Source of the DNA: Kribbella antibiotica
GTDB taxonomy: Bacteria; Actinomycetota; Actinomycetes; Propionibacteriales; Kribbellaceae
Direction of reading: 5' to 3'
DNA length: 55,294 bases
Assembly (NCBI RefSeq): GCF_004349055.1
Contig: NZ_SMKX01000044.1
Coordinates: forward strand, 1 to 55,294
The notes below the pieces were generated by a model that saw only the letters and a program-made list of their open reading frames with translations, did no database searches and was not told the origin of the DNA. This document shows positions 26,274 to 34,291 of this stretch, piece by piece. Positions within the stretch are counted from its first letter, which is position 1. Every line of letters starts with the position of its first letter. The position numbers and the translations under genes are program-made.

Positions 26274-27295
26274 CGGTACTCCGTTTCGTTGTGAGAACTG
26301 GGATTCGGCCCCAGCCATTCTTCTAGGTGGGATGCGACGAAATCGTCGTCTTGCAAAGCGGGATAGGCAGCTGTGACGCGGTCGATCTCCGCGAGTTGGC
26401 CGGCCGATAGCTGTTCGTCGGGGTCGAGCATCGTGAGGTTGGCCAGCAGGCCTTGGCGGCGAAGGATCTCGTGCAGGCCTGGCACCGATCCGGCGAATCG
26501 GTTCGCCGCGTCGAACAGGGCCGCGTTGGCATCGGTCAGTTGTGCCGCGGTGAGCAGCAGTTCCGCACTGACCGGACCTCGCTTCGCGAGCTCGACGAGA
26601 GCGACGGTGGGCCTGGTCCAGACGGCGGCCTGCCCGATCAGCGCGCCGACGATCCGTTTGGTCCGGCCGGCGAACTCGAACGGAGTCATCAGGTCGAGCA
26701 GGATGTTGTCGTCGTTTCCGGTGTACAACGCGATCTCGTCGGCGCGGCTCGACTCGCAGACGGCGCGTACGACGTCCTGGGTGAAATACCGGCTGAAGGG
26801 CGCGATCTTGATTGCGGACAGCGAGGGCAGCTCGGCCAGCCTGGCCCAGAAATCCGGGCCAAGGTAGGCGCCGCCGACATCGGGCTGCAGGTAGAAGCCG
26901 AAGACCGGCATCACCTCGCCGACTTCGGCGACGCGTTCGTGCAGAGCGGTGGCGTCGAGTCCGCGCGGAATCACCATCGCGAGGTCGTACCCGAGCCCCC
27001 TGGCCAGGTCAGCCTCCTGGGCGCTCTCGACGCCGGCGACGAGAACCGTCGTGCGGTCGTGTCGTTTGACCTCCTCAGCGGCCAGGGTCAGCACGGGCTC
27101 GAGAAGACCGGCGTCACGGATCCCGAACTGGGTGGTGTGTACGCCGACGGCCAAACCGCCCGCTCCGGCCGCCAGGTAGTAGCGGCTCAGTGCGCGCTGA
27201 CGGCTTTCGTCGAGCTTTCCGTCCTCGGTCAGCGCCAGTGGGTGCGCGGGGATCAGGACGCCCTCATGCAGCGCAGCTGCGGTCTGCGGTCGCAT
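26270..27295 (-). CDS. DHDPS/NAL-family aldolase or lyase
   Basis: A 341-residue TIM-barrel enzyme of the class I aldolase group that includes dihydrodipicolinate synthase, N-acetylneuraminate lyase and keto-deoxy sugar acid aldolases/dehydratases. It starts MRPQTAAALHEGVLIPAHPL. GLAVGVHTTQF takes the place of the usual GTTGE motif, and SAIKIAPFSRY contains the Schiff-base lysine. It has a longer C-terminus than DapA. In a locus with polysaccharide lyases, the likely job is cleavage or dehydration of a 2-keto-3-deoxy sugar acid made from unsaturated uronate; this is inference. It overlaps genes on both sides by 4 bp. Confidence 0.8.
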   Translation of the reverse strand: MRPQTAAALHEGVLIPAHPLALTEDGKLDESRQRALSRYYLAAGAGGLAVGVHTTQFGIRDAGLLEPVLTLAAEEVKRHDRTTVLVAGVESAQEADLARGLGYDLAMVIPRGLDATALHERVAEVGEVMPVFGFYLQPDVGGAYLGPDFWARLAELPSLSAIKIAPFSRYFTQDVVRAVCESSRADEIALYTGNDDNILLDLMTPFEFAGRTKRIVGALIGQAAVWTRPTVALVELAKRGPVSAELLLTAAQLTDANAALFDAANRFAGSVPGLHEILRRQGLLANLTMLDPDEQLSAGQLAEIDRVTAAYPALQDDDFVASHLEEWLGPNPSSHNETEYR

Positions 27296-28305
27296 CAGAA
27301 TCTTCCGTCTCGCTGCTGGAAGTGGCTGTCCTTGCCGTGTACGGCGCCTTTGGCCAGGACCCACTCGGCGGTGTGCTCGATCAAGGTGCGCACCGGAAGG
27401 CTCGGATAACCGAACAGGTCGTGGCCGCGGGTTCCGTTGCTGAGCAGGGCGGTCGGGCGTTCTTCGCCGGTGAAGATCGGCTTGCGGCCGAGGAGGGCGC
27501 CGAACTGCTCGGCGACCCATCGCACCGACACCGTCTCGGGGCCGGCGGCGTTGATGACCAGTGCAGGCGCCGCGCAATGCTCCAGCAGTCGCAGCGTCAT
27601 GGAGTTGACGTCGCCCTGCCAGATCACGTTGACGTTGCCCATGGCAAGGTCGATGGACAGACCGGCTCGGACGGCCTTGGCGATCTCGAGAAGGACGCCA
27701 TATCGCATCTCGACGGCATAGTTCAATCGGACGATCGCGGTCGGAGTGCCGTTGGTTCGGGAGAAGTGCTCGAAGATGCGCTCACGGCCAAGACAGGACA
27801 TCGCATACTCGCCGATCGGACCCGGGGGAGTGGACTCGTCTGCTCCCCCGCTGGTGACCGCGACGAGGGGATAGACGTTGCCGGTGGAGAAGGCAACCGT
27901 TCGTGCAGTGGGGTACCGCTCGCAGACGCGGCCGGGCAGGTAGGTGTTGAGGGCCCAGGTTGTGCTCTCCGCGCCGCTGGTCCCGAACTTGCGACCGGCG
28001 AGGTAGATGACGTCGGCGGCATCAGGCAGATCGTCGAGCGGGTCGAGCAGATCCGCCTTGAACGTCTCGACGCCGGCGGCGTGTAGCCGATCGGCCAGGG
28101 CCGGTTCGAGGGAGCGCGCGACGCCGATCACCTTGTCGGTGCGCCCCGCCGCATCCATCGCGCGCCGGGCCATGATGGCGAGTTCGGGGCCGAGCTTGCC
28201 GCCGACACCCAGCAGGATCAGATCGCCCGAGCCCTCGGCGATGCTCTTGACGACCGCGTCGTCAGGCGCGGAGAGGATCTCGTGAAGTTCATTCAGTGTG
28301 CGCAT
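27295..28305 (-). CDS. NAD(P)-dependent SDR-family epimerase/dehydrogenase
   Basis: A 336-residue extended short-chain dehydrogenase/reductase. The dinucleotide-binding loop is LLGVGGKLGPEL (residues ~31-42), followed by IYLAGRKFG and VAFSTGNVYPL. The active-site tyrosine region is GEYAMSCLGRERIFEHF. In most relatives this reads YxxxK, so the catalytic Lys appears to be Cys. The reaction is probably oxidation, reduction or epimerisation of a sugar acid, but the missing Lys leaves this open. ATG 28305 overlaps the upstream gene, and the stop overlaps the DHDPS-family start. Confidence 0.75.
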   Translation of the reverse strand: MRTLNELHEILSAPDDAVVKSIAEGSGDLILLGVGGKLGPELAIMARRAMDAAGRTDKVIGVARSLEPALADRLHAAGVETFKADLLDPLDDLPDAADVIYLAGRKFGTSGAESTTWALNTYLPGRVCERYPTARTVAFSTGNVYPLVAVTSGGADESTPPGPIGEYAMSCLGRERIFEHFSRTNGTPTAIVRLNYAVEMRYGVLLEIAKAVRAGLSIDLAMGNVNVIWQGDVNSMTLRLLEHCAAPALVINAAGPETVSVRWVAEQFGALLGRKPIFTGEERPTALLSNGTRGHDLFGYPSLPVRTLIEHTAEWVLAKGAVHGKDSHFQQRDGRF

Positions 28306-29057
28306 CAGTGGCTTCCGATCAGCGTGGTGAAGGAATCGAGGGCCTCTTCCAGTGGGGGCACGCCGGGGTACCAGGCGCGCTCCCACTCCAGCGAGAGCCA
28401 GCCGCGGTAGCCGATGGCGTCCAGTTGCGAGAGGACTTCGAGCAGTGGGACGGTTCCGTGGCCGGCCAGGACCGGGGTGAGCTGGTCGGGCGCCGCGACG
28501 TCTTTCAGTTGAACGTGGCGGAGCCACGGGGCAAGGAGCCGCGCGGTCTCGGCGATCTCTTCACCGGCCCGCCACGGGTTGACGACGTCCCACAGCGCGC
28601 CGATCCGAGGTGAATCGACCGCAGCGCAGATCCCCGCGACGGCCTTCCCGGAAAGAAAGGAGTCGTGGGTCTCCAGCAAGACCGTGACGGGGCTGTCTGT
28701 GATGCGCTCGGCAATTGCGGCCAGAGTTTCGACTGCTCTGTCGTAGACTCCGCCGCCGAACACCCGCACGTAGGGGCTTGCGAGCCGTTCGGCGATCTCG
28801 ACGTGGCGCAGTACTTCGGCGGTGGGGTCACCGTCGGGACGAGCGACCTGGACGTAGGAGGCGACACAGAGGGCCTGGATGTCGCCGAGTTGCTCGCGGA
28901 CTGCGCGGAGCCTGCCGGGCGTCGCGTCCGGGGAGACGGGTTCTCGGTCTGCGCAGCGCAGTTCGACGGCCCCGCAGCCGAAGCGTCGGGCGAGGTCGGC
29001 GACGTGCTCGATCGGGTCTCCCGGGCAGCCAAGAGTGCTGAACGCCAGGCGCCTCAT
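28305..29057 (-). CDS. Sugar phosphate isomerase/epimerase (xylose isomerase-like TIM barrel)
   Basis: A 250-residue protein starting MRRLAFSTLGCPGDPIEHVA. Metal-binding positions of the AP endonuclease 2/xylose isomerase-like fold are visible: Glu in VLLETHDSF, Asp in GALWDVVNPW, His in LRHVQLKDV and Glu in WLSLEWERAW. Members isomerise or epimerise keto sugars with a divalent metal. It overlaps the oxidoreductase gene by 4 bp and the SDR gene by 1-4 bp, so all are made together. The substrate is likely a monosaccharide or sugar acid from the imported polymer. Confidence 0.85.
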   Translation of the reverse strand: MRRLAFSTLGCPGDPIEHVADLARRFGCGAVELRCADREPVSPDATPGRLRAVREQLGDIQALCVASYVQVARPDGDPTAEVLRHVEIAERLASPYVRVFGGGVYDRAVETLAAIAERITDSPVTVLLETHDSFLSGKAVAGICAAVDSPRIGALWDVVNPWRAGEEIAETARLLAPWLRHVQLKDVAAPDQLTPVLAGHGTVPLLEVLSQLDAIGYRGWLSLEWERAWYPGVPPLEEALDSFTTLIGSH

Positions 29058-30046
29058 GCCGCAGCCTCCTCGTCGACGGCCGCGATCGACACAGGTCTGC
29101 CAAGAGCGGCCGATTCGTACGTCGCCTGCACGGCGGCCACGACTGACAGCCCGTAGTCGCCGTCGACGGTCGGAGCCTCGTTACCCGCGAAGTCGATCAG
29201 CTGGTCACGGAAGGCAGACACGAAATCCTGGCGGTCGGTCGGCTCCCGCAGCTGGACGGACCGGCCGGCTTGAAACATCCAAAGACCAGTGTGGTCGGAC
29301 AGGCGCAGTGCGCCTTCTTCGCACACGACCTCGGTCTCGTTCTGTGGAGGCAGCCCGGTACTGGTGACCGAGATCCCCACCTGCAGGCCACCTGCCAGGC
29401 TGAGCAGACCGACCGCCTCGGTCTCCACCTTGAGGCCAGGCCTGCGCCATACACGGGCATCCACGCCGATGACACGCTCGCCGGCCAGGACTTGTGCCCT
29501 ATCGATGCAGTGCCCGCCGATGTTCATCATGATGCCGCCGCCTGCCATCTCCGGGTCGAAGAACCAGGAGGGACGTACGGCAGGGTCGTAGTCGACGGCG
29601 CGGCGTTCGGTGATCAGAAGCGGCCGGCCGAGCTGGCCCGACCGCAGCACGTCAGTGGCCTGGCGGACCGCGGGGACGAATCGTTGCAGGTTGCCGACGG
29701 CCAACCGCACTCCGGCCTTGGCGCAGACGTCGATCATCAGCCGGCAGTCGGAGACCGTGGTGGCCATGGGCTTTTCCATCAGGATGTGCAGACCCGCTGC
29801 CGCGGCGTCCACCGCCATCGGCGTGTGCAAGGCGTGGGGTGACGTGATGACGACGCCGTCCAGGCCACCCGCGGCGAACATCGACCGGTGGTCGTCAAAG
29901 ACCTGCGCATGTGCTTGAGCGGCCAGCGTCTCCGCGGCATCCCGGCGCACATCACAGACCGCGGTGATGTCGACGACCGGGAGGCCTGCGGCCGCCTCGA
30001 CGTACAGGGTCGCGACGCTTCCCGCGCCGACCAGGCCGAGTCTCAC
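29054..30046 (-). CDS. Gfo/Idh/MocA-family oxidoreductase
   Basis: A 330-residue NAD(P)-dependent sugar or inositol dehydrogenase. The Rossmann loop is GLVGAGSVATLYVEAA at the N-terminus. HILMEKPMATT holds the conserved EKP lysine that contacts cofactor and substrate, and GGGIMMNIGGHCID carries the catalytic His-Asp region. The GTG start at 30046 directly follows the regulator's stop codon at 30047. As the first enzyme gene of the operon, it probably oxidises or reduces a C-linked hydroxyl of the target sugar. Substrate unknown. Confidence 0.9.
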   Translation of the reverse strand: MRLGLVGAGSVATLYVEAAAGLPVVDITAVCDVRRDAAETLAAQAHAQVFDDHRSMFAAGGLDGVVITSPHALHTPMAVDAAAAGLHILMEKPMATTVSDCRLMIDVCAKAGVRLAVGNLQRFVPAVRQATDVLRSGQLGRPLLITERRAVDYDPAVRPSWFFDPEMAGGGIMMNIGGHCIDRAQVLAGERVIGVDARVWRRPGLKVETEAVGLLSLAGGLQVGISVTSTGLPPQNETEVVCEEGALRLSDHTGLWMFQAGRSVQLREPTDRQDFVSAFRDQLIDFAGNEAPTVDGDYGLSVVAAVQATYESAALGRPVSIAAVDEEAAA

Positions 30047-31177
30047 TTAGATGCTTCCTTTCACAGGAACGCGCATTGGTGCGGTCGAGGATCGAAGAAC
30101 CAGGCGTGGCCGCAACTGAACCTGGGGAACAGGGATGGCGGGTCCGCTTTCCAACCGGCGCAGGAGCAGTTCGGCCGCCAGCGCGCCGACCTCGGACTTG
30201 GGGGGCGCCACGGTGGTCAACGGCACCTCGCCGATCTCGGCGACTTCGTCGTCGTAGGCAACGATCGACAGATCGCGGGGAACCGACAGGCCGACTCGGC
30301 GCAGGTGCGGTAGCAGACCCGCGGCGTCACGGTCACCGAGGCAGAACACAGCGGTGATCTCGTGTTCACGGCACAGTTGCGCATAGGCCGCGAGCTCCTC
30401 CTGCGTCATCCACTCGCCATGCAGCACCACTGCTTCGGGGACCTCCTCGAGGCCGAGTTCGTCCGACGCGCGGTGGAAGGCCTCCGCCACCGGAGCTCCG
30501 GTGGGGCTGTTGACGCGGCCCAGGTGGCCGATCCGCCGATGTCCGAGTTCGGCGAGATGGCGAACGGCCGCATACGCGCCGCCCAGGTGGTTGCTGCAGA
30601 CATAGGCCGTGGCGTCGTCGGGGGCGGGATTCGCGGGACGCCGTTCTACCAGGACGTAGGGGACCGGCAGCTCGTGCAGCCGGTCGACGTGTGCCTGTGG
30701 GTCCTCCACCATGTGGAGATTGGGAACGAGGAGCAGACCGTCCACGCCCGCCTGCAGCAGATGCCGCGTCTGCTGCTCCTCCAGTGCCAGGTCGTAGTCC
30801 GAACTGGAGAGCATCATGCGGACGCCCGCCGCGCTCAGCACCCGCTCGATTCCCTCGATCACTTTCGGGTAGAAGTACGAGGTCGACGGCACGAGCACGC
30901 CGACCAGCCGGCGGGCGCCGGGGGCTGGGGGCGGTACGGCGAGGACGAAGGTGCCAGATCCCTGCCGTCGCTGCAGCAGACCCTCCTGGCCGAGCACGTT
31001 GATCGCGCGCCGGACCGTGTTGATGCCGACCTGATGCTCGCGTGACAGTTCGTGCTCGGTCGGCAGCCGCACGCCGACCGGCCACCGACCCTCGGCGAGG
31101 CCTTGTCGGAGGAGTTGCGCGAGGGCGACTGACTTCGTCCCTCTAGGGAATGAATGCAGTCCATCAGGTGCCGTCAT
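30047..31177 (-). CDS. GntR-LacI hybrid transcriptional regulator
   Basis: A 376-residue protein. An N-terminal GntR winged helix-turn-helix (residues ~15-78: LRQGLAEGRWPVGVRLPTEH, then ELSREHQVGINTVRRAINVL and GSGTFVL) is fused to a LacI/GalR-type sugar-binding domain (~88-365: LVGVLVPSTSYFYPKVIEGI, GVDGLLLVPN, HLAELGHRRIGHLG). This is the architecture of AraR-type repressors, which release DNA on binding a sugar. It is the first gene of the ten-gene carbohydrate operon and divergent from the family 8 lyase, so it likely controls both. Candidate operators with GGGAATGAAT lie at 31146-31155, 31236-31252 and 35851-35860. Confidence 0.88.
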   Translation of the reverse strand: MTAPDGLHSFPRGTKSVALAQLLRQGLAEGRWPVGVRLPTEHELSREHQVGINTVRRAINVLGQEGLLQRRQGSGTFVLAVPPPAPGARRLVGVLVPSTSYFYPKVIEGIERVLSAAGVRMMLSSSDYDLALEEQQTRHLLQAGVDGLLLVPNLHMVEDPQAHVDRLHELPVPYVLVERRPANPAPDDATAYVCSNHLGGAYAAVRHLAELGHRRIGHLGRVNSPTGAPVAEAFHRASDELGLEEVPEAVVLHGEWMTQEELAAYAQLCREHEITAVFCLGDRDAAGLLPHLRRVGLSVPRDLSIVAYDDEVAEIGEVPLTTVAPPKSEVGALAAELLLRRLESGPAIPVPQVQLRPRLVLRSSTAPMRVPVKGSI

Positions 31178-31235
31178 AGTGGGAGTTTGCTGAGCAGTAG
31201 GGGCTATGTCAATCCCTAAATGGCGACAATCTGTG

Positions 31236-31252
31236 ATTCATGGGGAATGAAT
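31236..31252. promoter_or_regulatory. Candidate operator of the carbohydrate regulator
   Basis: ATTCATGGGGAATGAAT is a dyad (ATTCAT, 5-bp spacer, ATGAAT) between the divergent regulator and lyase genes. The half GGGAATGAAT recurs at 31146-31155 inside the regulator start and, inverted, at 35851-35860 in front of the secreted lyase-like gene. Confidence 0.5.
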
Positions 31253-31350
31253 TTCTTCCATTTGTGTCTCTCTTCAGGTGGTCATTCCATTGATTGCGTC
31301 CCTTCGTTCGGGCTACGTTCTGCTTCGTCATGGAGGGGAGAACGACGCCT

Positions 31351-33468
31351 ATGGGTGCGGAACACATCGCTCTGCGAGCGCGCTGGGCAGACATCCTGAT
31401 CGGCCGCGAGATCGATCCTGGAGATCCGATCTTTTGCGGAGCGCTGCGTCGAATGAGCGACGAGGCCGTGGCTCTGACCGAGGTCCTGCGGGCTGGGCTG
31501 GAACATCACAATTCGATGCTCATGCGTCAGTCTTTCCAGCTCTTGCGGACCCTGGCTGTTGCTTGCCGGACGCCCGGTGCCGCGCAGTACGGCGATGCCG
31601 GCCTGGCCACCGAAATCGTCGCCGGCCTGGATCTGCTGTGCGAGCGTGCCTACCGTCCAGGCGTCGAGCCGGCCGGAAACTGGTGGGACTGGGAGATCGG
31701 CACGCCACACGCACTGACGGATACCTGCGTGCTCCTGTACGACATTCTCATCCCGGATCAGCTGGCCGGCTACCTGGCGGCCGTCGAACATTTCGTGCCT
31801 GACCCGCGGTGGCAACAGGCAGGTGTCAATCCGTCGACCGGCGCTAATCGCAGCGACCTGTGCCGGGCGCAGATCCTGTGCGGCCTTCTCGCCGGAGACG
31901 ACCAGAAGATCTCCGAAGGGGTCGCCGCTCTGCCGCCGTCCTACGCTTGGTCGGACTCCGGCGACGGGTTGCACAAGGACGGATCCTTCATCCAGCACTA
32001 CAACATTCCCTACACCGGCCTGTACGGCGTCATCCTGCTGGACGGGTTGGCGAACCTGTTCGCTCTGCTGGCGGGATCGCGATGGGAGATCTCCGATCGA
32101 AGCATCTTGCACGAAGCGGCACTCGAGGTGTTCGCGCCGGTGGTGTGGAACGGGCTGGTGTTCGACGCTGTCCGTGGTCGAGGGGTGGTTCGCAGCTACC
32201 GATCGGACCACAAGGACGGTCGGCTCGTCATCGCTGCCCTGCTCCGTCTCGCGGAGGACGTGCAGCCCGAGGTTGCCTCGCGCTACCGATCGCTGGCCAA
32301 GGGATGGATCGAGCGCAGTGGTCACGAGCCGTTCATCGATCACGCATTCGTTCCCCAGTTGGCGCTGGCCAAGGCCGTGCTGTCCGACCGTACTGTCCTG
32401 CCGGCCCCGGAGCCGGTGGAGCACCGGCAGTTCCCGGACATGGATCGGGTTGTGCATCGCCGTCCAGGCTGGGCGTTCGTCATCAGCATGGCGTCGTCGC
32501 GAGTCGGCCGTTACGAGGGAGGCCCGATCGAGAACGAGAACCTGCGTGGCTGGCACACCGCCGCCGGTATGACGTACCTGTACGTGGACGGGGACCGAGG
32601 TCAGTTCTCGGACGGATTCTGGCCGACCGTCGACCCATACAGACTTCCCGGTACCACGGTCGACACTCTCCGACTGGCCGCCGGGGACGGCTACCGCGAG
32701 ACCACGTCAGCGAACTGGGTCGGCGGGACGACGCTCGGCCAGTTCGGCGCGGTAGGCATGCAGCTCGAAGGGCTGGGCTCTGGAGAGGTGGCCTCCAGCC
32801 TGCGGGCGACCAAGTCCTGGTTCTGCTTGGACGATGTAGTCGTGGCGCTCGGCGCCGGGATCGCTGCTACTGACGGCCGAACCATCGAGACGACAGTCGA
32901 GAACCGCCACCTGAAGGATGTCGAACTCGTCATCGACGGGCGGGACTACCCGATCGCCGGCGCGCCGGCCGTGGTTGATGGAACGCGATGGGCGCATCTC
33001 GGCGGTGTCGGCGGCTACCGGTTCTTGGTGCCTGCTGACCTTCAGATCGTGGTCGAAGACCGGACCGGCTCTCATCGCGACATCGGTCCTACTGACCCTC
33101 TCGGTACGTCGCTCACCAGGCGTTACTGCACTCTCTGGCTCGATCACGGACTCAATCCCACTGCCGGCGCCTATGCCTACATGGTGCTTCCGGGAGCCGG
33201 GCAGGACGAGACTGTCGCCCGCCCGGCGCCACAAGTCCTTGCCAATACCCCAGCCGTCCAGGCGATTCGCGATGGACAGACCGGGGTGACGGCAGCGAAC
33301 TTCTTCGAGGCAGGGAGCGCCGGCGGGATCACGGTCAGCGGGCCGGCCTCCGTCGTCGTTCGGGAGCAGGATGGTCACCTCGAAGTGTCGGTCACCGACC
33401 CCACCCGTGGAGCGGGGCCGGTGACCGCCGTTCTCACATGGCCGAGTAGTGCGCCGCGAGCCGGCTAG
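31351..33468 (+). CDS. Polysaccharide lyase family 8 enzyme, no signal peptide
   Basis: A 705-residue lyase of the hyaluronan/chondroitin/xanthan lyase family, which cleaves at uronic acid by beta-elimination. An (alpha/alpha) toroid comes first, with NWWDWEIGTPH (110-120), catalytic Asn166 in GANRSDL, His216 and Tyr225 in FIQHYNIPYTGLYG (the His-Tyr spacing of nine matches the family) and Arg in VRGRGVVRSY. Beta-sandwich domains follow from ~400. The ATG at 31351 has GGAGGGGAG upstream. Family members are normally secreted, but no signal peptide is seen, so it may act inside on imported oligosaccharides. It is divergent from the regulator, and its 3' end overlaps the convergent LamG gene by 35 bp. 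Confidence 0.88.
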   Translation: MGAEHIALRARWADILIGREIDPGDPIFCGALRRMSDEAVALTEVLRAGLEHHNSMLMRQSFQLLRTLAVACRTPGAAQYGDAGLATEIVAGLDLLCERAYRPGVEPAGNWWDWEIGTPHALTDTCVLLYDILIPDQLAGYLAAVEHFVPDPRWQQAGVNPSTGANRSDLCRAQILCGLLAGDDQKISEGVAALPPSYAWSDSGDGLHKDGSFIQHYNIPYTGLYGVILLDGLANLFALLAGSRWEISDRSILHEAALEVFAPVVWNGLVFDAVRGRGVVRSYRSDHKDGRLVIAALLRLAEDVQPEVASRYRSLAKGWIERSGHEPFIDHAFVPQLALAKAVLSDRTVLPAPEPVEHRQFPDMDRVVHRRPGWAFVISMASSRVGRYEGGPIENENLRGWHTAAGMTYLYVDGDRGQFSDGFWPTVDPYRLPGTTVDTLRLAAGDGYRETTSANWVGGTTLGQFGAVGMQLEGLGSGEVASSLRATKSWFCLDDVVVALGAGIAATDGRTIETTVENRHLKDVELVIDGRDYPIAGAPAVVDGTRWAHLGGVGGYRFLVPADLQIVVEDRTGSHRDIGPTDPLGTSLTRRYCTLWLDHGLNPTAGAYAYMVLPGAGQDETVARPAPQVLANTPAVQAIRDGQTGVTAANFFEAGSAGGITVSGPASVVVREQDGHLEVSVTDPTRGAGPVTAVLTWPSSAPRAG

Positions 33469-34279
33469 CCGGGACCTCGTAGCCATAGACGGCGACCTTG
33501 CCGATCGCCCCCTGGAAGTACGACGCGAAGTCGCGGGTGCCGATCCGGAACGGCGCCGTGCCGTTGCCGGGAATGATGGAGTAGCCCTGCAGGCTGTCCG
33601 TGTCGCGCAACACCCCGTTCTTGTAGACCTTCGTGTATCCGGTGGGGTAGGTCGAGCTGGTGTCGACCGTGTTGATGACGAGGGTGTAGTGGATCCATTG
33701 GCCGGCGGTGACCGTGTCCTGGAAGTAGCTTCCGGCGCCGAGCCCGCCGGCGAGGTTGAAGGAGTATCCAGAGATCCGGTTGGGGCGGCTCTCAGCGTTC
33801 GCCTGCGAGTACATCCGGGCCGTGTACTCGTGCTGGTTGGCGACCCCCTTGCCCATCCAGTGGACGTACCCGGAAGCTTCTTGATGGGTGAACTGCAGGA
33901 CGTCCGGCCGCAGCCATGCCTCGACGGTCAGCCGCCCGGTCGTCGGTATGCTCAGATAGTTGCTGTCAGCAATCTGCGCGTACTGGGACGAGCCGTTGAA
34001 CTTGGTGGCCGGATCCCCGTTGGGCATCGATGTCGCCGTCGGCGAACCGAAGTACTTTCCGGTCCGGCCACGGCCGCTGCTGTCCTTGACCGTGCGGCCT
34101 GAGTCGCCCATCCGCCAGTAGGCGGCAGGTGAATCCGCAAGGACAGCGGTGTCGTACGTCGACAGGCCCCTGCAGGACTCGCCGAGTTCGGCCGCCATGG
34201 CCGAACCCGGGGCGATGACAGCGGTGAGAAGGGTCAGACTTGCGATGATCAAAGTGGACAGTTTTTGCTGAGTCTTCAT
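33434..34279 (-). CDS. Secreted LamG-like (concanavalin-fold) protein
   Basis: A 281-residue precursor starting MKTQQKLSTLIIASLTLLTA, with a signal peptide ending at AMA. The mature region reads SPAAYWRMGDSGRTVKDSSG, ATKFNGSSQYAQIADSNYLS, LTVEAWLRPD and IGKVAVYGYEVPASRLAAHY. These are the landmarks of a LamG/concanavalin jelly roll, a carbohydrate-binding or non-catalytic module. No catalytic domain is attached. It is 12 bp downstream of the lyase-like gene, hence co-transcribed, and convergent with the family 8 lyase. A role in holding the polymer at the cell surface is possible. Confidence 0.8.
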   Translation of the reverse strand: MKTQQKLSTLIIASLTLLTAVIAPGSAMAAELGESCRGLSTYDTAVLADSPAAYWRMGDSGRTVKDSSGRGRTGKYFGSPTATSMPNGDPATKFNGSSQYAQIADSNYLSIPTTGRLTVEAWLRPDVLQFTHQEASGYVHWMGKGVANQHEYTARMYSQANAESRPNRISGYSFNLAGGLGAGSYFQDTVTAGQWIHYTLVINTVDTSSTYPTGYTKVYKNGVLRDTDSLQGYSIIPGNGTAPFRIGTRDFASYFQGAIGKVAVYGYEVPASRLAAHYSAM

Positions 34280-34291
34280 TGGTCTCACACC

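Noticed and set aside
31282..32556. Minus-strand frame opposite the PL8 lyase
   Set aside because: Sense frame has all family 8 catalytic residues; antisense has no ribosome binding site or motif.
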